Below, in pieces: positions 7,217-16,000 of a DNA stretch of 64,000 bases. How positions within the stretch are numbered: the first letter of the stretch is position 1; every line of letters begins with the position of its first letter. Both the position numbers and the translations under genes were made by a program. The stretch comes from Flexithrix dorotheae DSM 6795 (GTDB lineage Bacteria; Bacteroidota; Bacteroidia; Cytophagales; Flammeovirgaceae), in contig NZ_KB903437.1 of NCBI RefSeq assembly GCF_000379765.1, positions 1 to 64,000 of the forward strand, given 5' to 3'. Below the pieces are notes generated by a model that had not been told where the DNA came from, did not search any database, and was given only the letters and a program-made list of their open reading frames with translations.

Positions 7217-10200
7217 ATGAAAGTTTTTTTAGGCGGAACGGTAAATGGCTCCAAATGGAGAGATAGTTTAATTTCGGATTTGAAAATTGATTTTTTTAAT
7301 CCAGTTGTGGATGATTGGAACGAAGAAGCCTATAAAAGAGAGCTTTATGAAAGACAACATTGCGATTTTTGTCTTTACGTCCTCACACCAAAAATTACAG
7401 GTTTCTATGCCCTTGCTGAAGTAACTGATGATTCTTTTAAAAGGCCAGACCGGACTATTTTCTGTTATTTAGCCAAAGATGGAAAAGATAAGTTCGATCA
7501 GGAACAGATTAATGCCATGGAAGCGCTTGGCAAAAGGGTTGAAGAAAACGGTGGAATATGGTATCATTCCCTTAATGAAGTGGCTAATTTTCTCAATTCG
7601 GGAAAAGCCCAGCAAATAATCAAAAAAAAGGAAGGTGAAGATTTTGATGATGTTTTTATTTCTTATGGCAGAAGACACAGTAAAGGGTTTGCCACTAAAC
7701 TTCACAATGCTTTAGTAAAGGAAAACTTCAATGTCTGGTTCGATCAAAATGATATTCCACTTGGTGTAGATTTCCAGGAACAGATTAATGATGGAATAAG
7801 CAAAGCTCATAATTTTGTATTTATTATTTCCCCACATTCCATTCGGTCGGAATACTGCCTTAGGGAAATAGAACTGGCTGTAAAACTCAATAAAAGGATA
7901 ATTCCATTATTACATGTTGATCCTGTGAACGAAATGGAAAATATCCACCCTGCCATTGCAAAAATTAATTGGGTTTACATTCGGGAAGAAGCTGATGAAA
8001 ACCTTGAACATTCCCGTTGGAAACAAATCGATGATTTTTACGCTTCCTTTCAGGGCCTGATTCAACTGATAGGGAATCATGCAGAATATGTAGAAAAGCA
8101 TACACGACTTTTATCAAAAGCACTTGAATGGGACAAGAATAAAAGGGACACCAAATTTTTGCTGGTGGGGAAAGAAAGACAAGAAGCTGAAAAATGGCTG
8201 GCAAGAGAGTTTAAAAAAGGACAACCGCCCTGTATTCCGACAGATTTACATTGTGAATATATATGTGAATCCAAAAAAAATGGGGAAAACTTAATGACAG
8301 AGGCTTTCATAGCCTATTCTGCAGAAAATAAAGAAATAAAGGATCAAATTAGTAAGGCCCTTGCCAGATTTGGTATTACTACCTGGCTTCACAATAAAGA
8401 CATAAAATCCGGACAAAATTTCGACAAGGCAATTCTTGAGGGAATCATTCAGGCTGATAATTTTTTATTTTTCATCACTAAAGAATCTATCGTTTCTGAA
8501 TATTGCATTAAGGAATTAGAATATGCGCAAAATTTCAATAAGAGAATTATTCCTTTGCTTATTGAAGAAATTGAAGAGGATGTCATTCCGAAAAAAATAA
8601 GTCAACTTCAATACATTAATTTTTGTGAAACCAACCCCCAGGAATTTCAAGCTGGAGTACAGGCACTTATTATAGAGCTCAATAAGGAAAAAGGCTATTT
8701 CCAAAAACACAAACGATATTTATCTCAGGCCATAAAGTGGGAAGAACAGGGCAAAAATGAAAGTATGCTGCTCAGGGGATACAATTTGCAGGATGCAGAA
8801 ACTTGGCTGGAAATAGGAAAAAGAAGGGAGGATTACCAACCCACTAAAATTCATGATTTATTTATCAGCACGAGTGGCTCGAAAAGGCTACAATTATCCA
8901 ATGAAGTTTTTATATCCTATTCCAGAGCAGACGGAGATTTTGCAAGAAAACTCAATGAAGCATTACAAATCCAGGGAAAAACTACCTGGTTCGATCAGGA
9001 GAGTATAGCCTCCGGGTCCGATTTTCAAACAGAAATTTTTCATGGGATTGAATCTTCAGATAATTTCCTATTTATTATTTCACCGGATTCGGTAAAATCT
9101 CCTTATTGCGCAGATGAAGTAGAATATGCCCACAGGCTTAACAAACGATTTGTTACAATTAACCATAGAAAAACACCATATCTCCATCCTACATTGGCGG
9201 CAGTCCAATGGATAGACTTCTCTGAAAATGATTTTAATGAGTCGTTTAATTCTTTGGTGAATGCACTGGATGTTGACCGAGGCCATGTGCAAAATCATAC
9301 AAAATGGTCTCAGCGAGCCATTGAATGGGAAGAAAACAGTAAAAATCCAGGTTTACTCTTAAATGGAATGGAACTCGGATCTGCGGAATCCTGGCTCAAA
9401 GAAGCTGAAAAAAATCTAAAGAAGCCATTTCCTACTACATTACAGGTGGAATTTATCCGCGCCAGCAGTATTAAAACCCGAAAGGAGAATAAAAGGAAAT
9501 TAATTCTTACAACCATGGTAATTGTTATGGCAAGCCTTTTTGCCATTTCCGGTTTTCTTGCCTATGTGGCTTATCAGGAAAAGAAAGAGGTTTCTCAACA
9601 AGCGAACTTTGCAAGAATTAAAGCTGAAGAAGCACAATTAGCCAAATTAGAAGCTTTTAAACAAAAAGAAACTGCAGACAGTCTTCGAATTATTGCTCAG
9701 GAAGAAACTAAAAAAGCAAGTGAAGCCAAAATCCTTGCAGAAAAAGCCAGCAAAGAAGCTATTGCTGCAAAGATAAAAGCAGAGGAAGCCTTAAAACAAG
9801 CTGTTGAACTTAGAAAGATTGCTGAACAAAATGCCCAGGAAGCAAGAAAGCAAACATTGCTGGCAAGACAAAACGCAATGAGGGCAGAGGAGGAAAGACA
9901 AAATGCTCTGAAGGCACTTGAAGAAGCCCTTAGGCAACAAGACCTGGCAGAGGAACAAAGAATTCTTGCGATGGAGAAATCTCAGGAAGCCAGAAAAAAT
10001 TATCTGGAGGCTGAAAAACAGAAAGCCCTTGCCGATAGTGTGGCTCTTGTTGCCAGGCAACAACTGGAAATTGTACAACAAAGTAAAGAATTGGCTGAGG
10101 AAAGCAAGGCAGAAACTGAAAGAATTGCCTTACTCAATGAAGCCAAAATTTTATCAATTAAAGCGCTTGAATTATTTAATAATGGAAACCTTGAAGATAG

Positions 10201-11392
10201 CAAGCTTCTGGCTCTTCATGCATTTTTCATAAATGAAGAAAATAAAGGGCCCCAACAACTTCCTGAAAACTATACTGTTTTAAATGCCTTATCACAATTT
10301 GATACCAGGGACAAATCCACTGGACATAAATTTCAAGTAAAAGCTATTGATTACAATGACAATCATCAAATTTTAGCCACAGGGGACCGCTCAGGAATAA
10401 TTTATTTAAGGAGATTTTTCCCTGGGCAAGTAATGAGAAGATTAAGTGTATTAAAAATAGATTCGGGTGTAACGCAATTAGTCATAAGCCAGGAAGGAGA
10501 TTTTATGTTGGCCGGCTCTACAGGTGGAGAAATTCTGCTTTGGGAAATGGATAAAGCTAAATTTTTACCAAAATTCAAAAATCCTATTTTAGCAGGTAAA
10601 CACAGAACGGCTATTAACCACATTGAATTTGTTCAAGTCCCAGGATCAAAAAAAATGTACTTTGCAGCTTCTGACAGCGAAAAAATCACTTTCTGGAGCC
10701 TGGAAAATGGTAAGCCACTGCAAATCGGATCTGTAAACCAAAGAGGTACTATTGGATTTAGTATTTCAAAAGTGGATGACAAAAATTTCCTGTTGGCAAT
10801 TGGAAAGGGTAATAATATTGAAATTTTAGGTGTAACCCTATCTGGAAAAGAAAATAATCTGTCATTTAAAAATATTAAAAACATTCAATACAACTCTAAG
10901 AATTACAGACTAAGTGCCGGGAATTTATCTAAGGTGGCATTTAGTCCAAATGGTAATTATTTAATTTCTGGTACAAATTCCGGTGCAATTGAAGTTTGGG
11001 ATGGTAAAAGCTTTGAATTAGTGACTACTCTTATTGGTCATACCGCACCTATTAATGTGCTCAAATTTTCCGAAAATGGAAGGAAAATCATTTCCGGTGG
11101 TGATGATAAAACCGCAAGGGTATGGACTGTGGACAATATGAACAGGTCTAATCCATTGATTTTACGAAATAAAACCAACATATGGGATTTGACATTTGTC
11201 CAAAATGAATCGAAAATTTTAACTGTTGGGGAAGGAAATGAATTTCTATTCTGGGGGGCAAATTCAAGAATTATTGCAGATGAGTTGTGCAAAACTGTAA
11301 ACAAAAAATTTACAAAATCAGAGTTTGAAAAATATTCTCGGTTTCAGGTAAATTACCAAAATTCCAATTGTGTATCTTTTGATGAAAATTAG
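7217..11392 (+). CDS. NDT-TIR-TIR-TIR-TM-coiled coil-WD40 protein, candidate immune NADase
   Basis: A 1391-residue multidomain protein. Order: NDT-like domain (1-130, Glu68 in GFYALAEVTDDS); three TIR modules starting near residues 144, 361 and 563; one membrane helix (about 762-784); an Ala/Glu/Lys/Gln-rich coiled coil (about 790-975); and seven WD40 blades (about 1038-1370). Each TIR keeps the strand-A motif (FISYGRRH, FIAYSAEN, FISYSRAD) and the glutamate in the SxYCxxE motif (Glu217, Glu433, Glu634), the catalytic position in NAD-cleaving TIRs. Each is followed by a related linker of pattern H-x2-L/W-x4-A-I/L-x-W-x7-LL-x-G-x5-AE-x-WL. Prokaryotic TIR and NDT domains are known effector enzymes acting on NAD or nucleotides; WD40 arrays are sensors or scaffolds. 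There is no NTPase (STAND) domain. A Lys/Arg-rich stretch precedes the helix, so the N-terminus is probably cytoplasmic. Architecture is certain; the immune role is inferred. Confidence 0.85.
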   Translation: MKVFLGGTVNGSKWRDSLISDLKIDFFNPVVDDWNEEAYKRELYERQHCDFCLYVLTPKITGFYALAEVTDDSFKRPDRTIFCYLAKDGKDKFDQEQINAMEALGKRVEENGGIWYHSLNEVANFLNSGKAQQIIKKKEGEDFDDVFISYGRRHSKGFATKLHNALVKENFNVWFDQNDIPLGVDFQEQINDGISKAHNFVFIISPHSIRSEYCLREIELAVKLNKRIIPLLHVDPVNEMENIHPAIAKINWVYIREEADENLEHSRWKQIDDFYASFQGLIQLIGNHAEYVEKHTRLLSKALEWDKNKRDTKFLLVGKERQEAEKWLAREFKKGQPPCIPTDLHCEYICESKKNGENLMTEAFIAYSAENKEIKDQISKALARFGITTWLHNKDIKSGQNFDKAILEGIIQADNFLFFITKESIVSEYCIKELEYAQNFNKRIIPLLIEEIEEDVIPKKISQLQYINFCETNPQEFQAGVQALIIELNKEKGYFQKHKRYLSQAIKWEEQGKNESMLLRGYNLQDAETWLEIGKRREDYQPTKIHDLFISTSGSKRLQLSNEVFISYSRADGDFARKLNEALQIQGKTTWFDQESIASGSDFQTEIFHGIESSDNFLFIISPDSVKSPYCADEVEYAHRLNKRFVTINHRKTPYLHPTLAAVQWIDFSENDFNESFNSLVNALDVDRGHVQNHTKWSQRAIEWEENSKNPGLLLNGMELGSAESWLKEAEKNLKKPFPTTLQVEFIRASSIKTRKENKRKLILTTMVIVMASLFAISGFLAYVAYQEKKEVSQQANFARIKAEEAQLAKLEAFKQKETADSLRIIAQEETKKASEAKILAEKASKEAIAAKIKAEEALKQAVELRKIAEQNAQEARKQTLLARQNAMRAEEERQNALKALEEALRQQDLAEEQRILAMEKSQEARKNYLEAEKQKALADSVALVARQQLEIVQQSKELAEESKAETERIALLNEAKILSIKALELFNNGNLEDSKLLALHAFFINEENKGPQQLPENYTVLNALSQFDTRDKSTGHKFQVKAIDYNDNHQILATGDRSGIIYLRRFFPGQVMRRLSVLKIDSGVTQLVISQEGDFMLAGSTGGEILLWEMDKAKFLPKFKNPILAGKHRTAINHIEFVQVPGSKKMYFAASDSEKITFWSLENGKPLQIGSVNQRGTIGFSISKVDDKNFLLAIGKGNNIEILGVTLSGKENNLSFKNIKNIQYNSKNYRLSAGNLSKVAFSPNGNYLISGTNSGAIEVWDGKSFELVTTLIGHTAPINVLKFSENGRKIISGGDDKTARVWTVDNMNRSNPLILRNKTNIWDLTFVQNESKILTVGEGNEFLFWGANSRIIADELCKTVNKKFTKSEFEKYSRFQVNYQNSNCVSFDEN
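7646..9476 (+). repeat. Threefold tandem TIR-linker module inside the gene
   Basis: Three protein-level repeats of about 200-217 residues begin at nucleotides 7646, 8299 and 8903. Each carries a TIR domain and the same helical linker ending in AE-x-WL. The copies are clearly diverged (for example FDQNDIPLG, HNKDIKSGQ and FDQESIASG in the loop after strand B), so the triplication is old and all three copies have been kept intact. Confidence 0.8.
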
Positions 11393-11435
11393 AATTTTTC
11401 TTTTAAATGAATAGTTGCTTGAAAAATTCGCTTCA

Positions 11436-11468
11436 CAAAAAAAGACACTTGAAAAAGTGTCTTTTTTT
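11436..11468. terminator. Bidirectional terminator between the TIR gene and gltD
   Basis: GACACTT and AAGTGTC form a short perfect stem around GAAA, with an A-tract on the left and a T-tract on the right. It can end both the rightward TIR gene and the leftward gltBD operon. Confidence 0.9.
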
Positions 11469-11496
11469 GTACCAAAGGAAAAAAATTTCACGAAGA

Positions 11497-12912
11497 TTAT
11501 ATTTCCTCGTCAAAAATTTTCTCCAAAATTTTATATGCCGCTTCTCTGCCATCTAATGCTGCAGTCACTACTAAATCAGCACCCCTGGTAGTATCTCCAC
11601 CTGCATAAACTCCTTCTTTGGTAGTTTGTTGATTTTCATCTACTTTTATGGCTCCCCAATCATTTAGCTCAATTCCGTTTTTCTCCAGGAATTCCACTTT
11701 TTGGTTATTAAATCCAAGAGCAAGAATTATGACATCCGCATGCATGATTTGCTCAGATCCATCTAATTCAATTATTCGTCCTCGGCCACCATCTTTCCCG
11801 GGGATAAGTTCTGTCTGAATTAATTTCATACCAGTGATCATTCCTTTATCATCGGCCACAAAACTTTTCGGACTATTAAAAAACAAAAACTCAACTCCTT
11901 CTTCCTTTGCAGATTTTACTTCTTTTCGGCTACCCGGCATATCGGCTTCTCCTCTTCTGTACACACAATGTACTTTTTCAGCACCTTCTCTCACGGAGGT
12001 TCTTACACAGTCCATTGCGGTGTCTCCACCACCAATTACCATTACGTTTTTTCCTTTTACATCAAATTTTTTGTCGAATGGTAATTCTTCTATTTTCTTT
12101 TGGATGTTGGTAAGGAAAGGAACCGCCATAAAAACATTGTTACTGTTATAGGAGTCATAATCCAATACTTTTCCTTCCGTAGCCCCAATTCCTAAAAATA
12201 CAGCTTCATGTGTTTTATGAATTTCTTCAAAAGAAATATCTTTTCCAATCTGAGTATTCAGATGAAGCTCCATTCCAGCCTCAACCAATAAATCAACCCT
12301 TCTTTTTACCGATTCTTTTTCTAATTTAAATCCGGGAATACCATAGGTAAGTAATCCACCAGCCTGATCTGCCGACTCATAAACCACAGGTTTTACTCCT
12401 GCTCTCAACAAAAATGTAGCACAAGACAGCCCGGCAGGTCCAGAACCAATAATCGCTACTTTTTTATCTGTAGTAATTCCTGGAAATTCTGGTTTAAATC
12501 CTTTATTGAACCCTCTTTCAGAAATTGAAACTTCAATAGAACCAATAGATATTGCACCATGACTGTGCATTTGTCCATCATTATTTTCATTTAGGGTACA
12601 TGCCCCTTCACAAAGCCTGTCCTGAGGGCAAATTCTACCTAAAATCTCAGGGAAAGGCGAAGTTTCATTGGAAATCTGAAAAGCCAATTCCAAATCTTTT
12701 TCCGCAATAAATTTTAACCACTGGGGAATATTATTACTCAATGGGCAACCAGTAGCACTACAGTATGGATTTCCACACTGAATACATCTACTTGCCTGAA
12801 CTCCTGCTTCTTCCTCAGTATAAAGCTCATTTATTTCTTCAAAATTCTGAACCCTTTCATTTGTCGGCTTTATTATGGGGTCAATTCTCTCAATTTTGGT
12901 AAACTCGTACAT
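11497..12912 (-). CDS. gltD: Glutamate synthase (NADPH) small subunit
   Basis: The 471-residue beta subunit supplies electrons from NADPH, through FAD and Fe-S clusters, to the large subunit for making glutamate from 2-oxoglutarate and glutamine. The N-terminal cysteines that bind the 4Fe-4S clusters are visible (Cys43, 46, 51, 56, and Cys95, 101, 105). The FAD site GSGPAG is at 156-161, the NADPH site GGGDTAMDC lies near 290-300, and the C-terminal FAD-binding GGD motif (YAGGDTTRGADLV) is present. Length is normal for the family. It is the second gene after gltB, 148 bp downstream on the same strand. The order gltB-gltD and the terminator at 11436-11468 indicate one operon. Confidence 0.97.
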   Translation of the reverse strand: MYEFTKIERIDPIIKPTNERVQNFEEINELYTEEEAGVQASRCIQCGNPYCSATGCPLSNNIPQWLKFIAEKDLELAFQISNETSPFPEILGRICPQDRLCEGACTLNENNDGQMHSHGAISIGSIEVSISERGFNKGFKPEFPGITTDKKVAIIGSGPAGLSCATFLLRAGVKPVVYESADQAGGLLTYGIPGFKLEKESVKRRVDLLVEAGMELHLNTQIGKDISFEEIHKTHEAVFLGIGATEGKVLDYDSYNSNNVFMAVPFLTNIQKKIEELPFDKKFDVKGKNVMVIGGGDTAMDCVRTSVREGAEKVHCVYRRGEADMPGSRKEVKSAKEEGVEFLFFNSPKSFVADDKGMITGMKLIQTELIPGKDGGRGRIIELDGSEQIMHADVIILALGFNNQKVEFLEKNGIELNDWGAIKVDENQQTTKEGVYAGGDTTRGADLVVTAALDGREAAYKILEKIFDEEI

Positions 12913-12930
12913 GAATTATATCTTTTAATT

Positions 12931-12982
12931 AAGCTGTAAATCAATTATCTGAATCCATTCCCAACATTTAATTTACAGCCTT
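12931..12982 (-). promoter_or_regulatory. Inverted repeat between gltB and gltD
   Basis: AAGCTGTAAAT (12931-12941) and ATTTACAGCCTT (12971-12982) pair over at least 9 bp around a loop of about 29 nt. It lies in the intercistronic gap. There is no T-tract, so it might tune gltD relative to gltB through mRNA processing or partial attenuation. Confidence 0.4.
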
Positions 12983-13060
12983 AAATTATTTCAAATTAAT
13001 CTTAAAAGTTTTCCTTTTAATCTATTTAGGTTACAAACTTCTTAATACAAAATTAATAAA

Positions 13061-16000
13061 TTAATTTCCTTCCATAGGATTAAGAGGAGCCTTCATATCT
13101 TTAGAAGTTACCATATAGAAAAACCGAAGTTCCTCTCTGAAGTGTTCCAAAATAAATTTCGCCAATGGACTATGTGTCCTGTAATGGTAGCTTCTCAATA
13201 TTTTCTTAAGGTAATGTCTTCCTTCATCACCTTCATCAGTGTCAATTCTTTCTGCCTTGATTAATTCCTGATTCATTTTATCAATGAAATTGTGATTCTT
13301 ATCATAAACAAAGGCAACTCCACCTGTCATACCAGCGCCAAAGTTGTGTCCGGTTTCTCCAAGAATTACTACAGTTCCCCCGGTCATATATTCACAAGGA
13401 TGATCACCCGTACCTTCTACCACTGCAAGTGCACCAGAGTTTCTTACACCAAACCTTTCGCCTACCTGTCCGGAGATGAAAAGTTTACCTCCAGTTGCGC
13501 CATATAAACAGGTATTTCCAGCCAGATTGTAAGTTTTCTTGTTATCTTCCGGGGTAATGATAATGTGCCCACCATGCATTCCTTTACCAACATAATCATT
13601 AGCAGACCCAGTTAATCTAATTAAAAGACCCGGTGCCAGGAATGCACCTAAAGATTGTCCTGCATTTCCGGTAAGATTAATGGTAATGGTTTCTTTGGCT
13701 AAGCCTTTGTCTCCATAAAAATCAGCGACAACCCCACTGGTCATTGCTCCAAAGCTCCTGTTGGTATTGCTAATTTTATGATTCACCACAATTGGGAATT
13801 GGGGAGCCTTAATTGTGGGAAGCACTTCTTTCAGGATATTTTGTTCATAAATATTTTTATCAAAAGGTTCATTGTAATTTACCTTTTTGATATTTTCTCC
13901 TTCAAGGTTATTCAACACAAAAGAAAAATCGAATTTTTTAGCCAATTCATCATTAACAACATTCAGTAACTGAGTTTGGCCAATAATATCATCGAGTTTT
14001 TTATAACCAAGTTTTGCCAGAATTTCTCTAACTTCCTGAGCAACAGACTGCAAGTAATTGATAATTCCTTTTACTGTTCCTGTATAGTAGGATCTCAGCA
14101 TTTCGTCCTGAGTAGCAATACCTACGCTACATTTGTTTAAGTGGCAAACTCTAAGGATTTTACAACCAACAGTAGAAAGTAATACAGTTCCAAAAGCAAA
14201 TGTTTCCGCTCCTAAAATTGCACCCTTTACAATGTCAAGCCCGGTTTTTAATCCTCCATCTGTCTGAAGCTCAACCATTTGTCTAAGCTGATTAGCCTTT
14301 AATGCATTATGCGCTTCACTCAAACCAAGTTCCCATGGGTTTCCTGCAAATTTAATAGAACCCAACTGAGCTGCACCAGTTCCTCCATCGGCTCCTGAGA
14401 TAATAATTTTATCTGCATAAGCCTTAGCCACACCCACTGCAATAGTTCCAACTCCTGCGGTAGAAACCAGTTTCACACAAACTTTGGCTTTAGGGTTAAT
14501 TTGTTTTAAGTCAAAAATTAACTGAGCTAAATCCTCAATGGAATAAATATCGTGGTGAGGTGGAGGTGAAATTAAAGTAACTCCAGGAATTGTACACCTT
14601 AGCGAGGCAATTAGCGGAGTAACTTTAGAACCAGGTAACTGTCCTCCTTCTCCAGGCTTGGCACCCTGAGCCACCTTGATCTGAATTTCTTCAGCATTTC
14701 TTAAGTACTCTGGTGTAACACCAAATCTGCCTGAGGCAACTTGCTTGATTTTACTATTTTTATTGGTGCCATATCTTCTTTTATCTTCTCCTCCTTCTCC
14801 CGAATTAGATTTTCCTCCCAAAAAGTTCATCGCCTCTGCGATTGCCTCATGAGCTTCCGGGGAAATAGATCCCAGACTCATGGCTGCAGAAGTAAATCTC
14901 CATGTAATATCTTCAATTGACTCTACTTCAGAAACATCTATTGATTCACGATCAGATTTAAACTCAAAAAAGTCTCTGATCATTTTCAACCCACGATTAT
15001 TAATTCTGTCTCTTAACTCACCATAATCCTCCTCTCTTCCGCTCCTGGCAAATCTTTGAACTGCTCTTGCAACATCCGGAGAAAAATCATGGTATTCTCC
15101 TTTGTCCATATATTTGTAGAAACTACCTACTTCAAGTGGATACAACTTTTTAATAAGCTGTCTTTTAAATGCAATTTTATGAGTTTTCTGGATTTTGAAT
15201 TCAATGTCCTCATAGCTAAGCCCCGGTATTAAGGGAATAGAGCTGCTGAAACAATCTTCCACTATTTCGGAACTCAGTCCAATTACATCAAATAATGAAG
15301 AGTTATGATAACTTTCAATAGTTGAAATACCCATTTTAGACATAATTTTTAACAAGCCCTGGTTCATAGCTCCATGGACTCTTTTCATACCATTTTTTAT
15401 GTCTATTTCTCTCGCATTTTTATTTCTCTTTACAGTCTCGTAAACTGTTGCGTAGGTTAAATATGGATAAACTGCAGTGGCCCCGTAACCTAATAATACG
15501 GCACAGGAATGAGAATCTCCAACTTCACCGGTAATTGTTACAATGGAAACATTACTCCTAAGTTTTTTCTTTTTCAGTAAAGAATTCACATAACCTACAA
15601 CCAAAGCCATAGGGATAAGCCTATTTTCCTTATTCAGCGCCCTGTCATCAAAAATCACCATTTTAATACCATTGTTTGCGACAGCATCAACAACTTTTTC
15701 TCCCAGTTGGTATAATGAAGATTTAAGATCCTTCTTAAAATAAGTAAAGAAAGTTTCATTCTTATAAACAGGATCATACAAGGGATTACCTATTGAACCA
15801 AAGGCTTTCAGTACATCCATTTTTTCTTTCGAAAGAATAGGATTCATGGTTTTAAGCCTATGTGCGTTCATCGGTCCATCTTTCAGGATATTATTTTTTG
15901 GCCCAAAACTTAAACTTGTAGACATCACCATTTTCTCCCTAATAGGGTCAATCGGTGGATTGGTTACCTGCGCAAATTTCTGTCGGAAGAAATCAGTGAA

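Noticed and set aside
9918-10232. 104-codon plus-strand ORF inside the coiled-coil part of the TIR gene
   Set aside because: It is a frame-shifted shadow of repetitive Ala/Glu/Lys codons; the main frame is uninterrupted.
7217-11392. Idea that the TIR protein is a secreted virulence factor mimicking host TIR signalling
   Set aside because: There is no export signal at its N-terminus, the protein is large with a membrane helix, and free-living relatives carry similar architectures. An internal NAD-directed role fits better.
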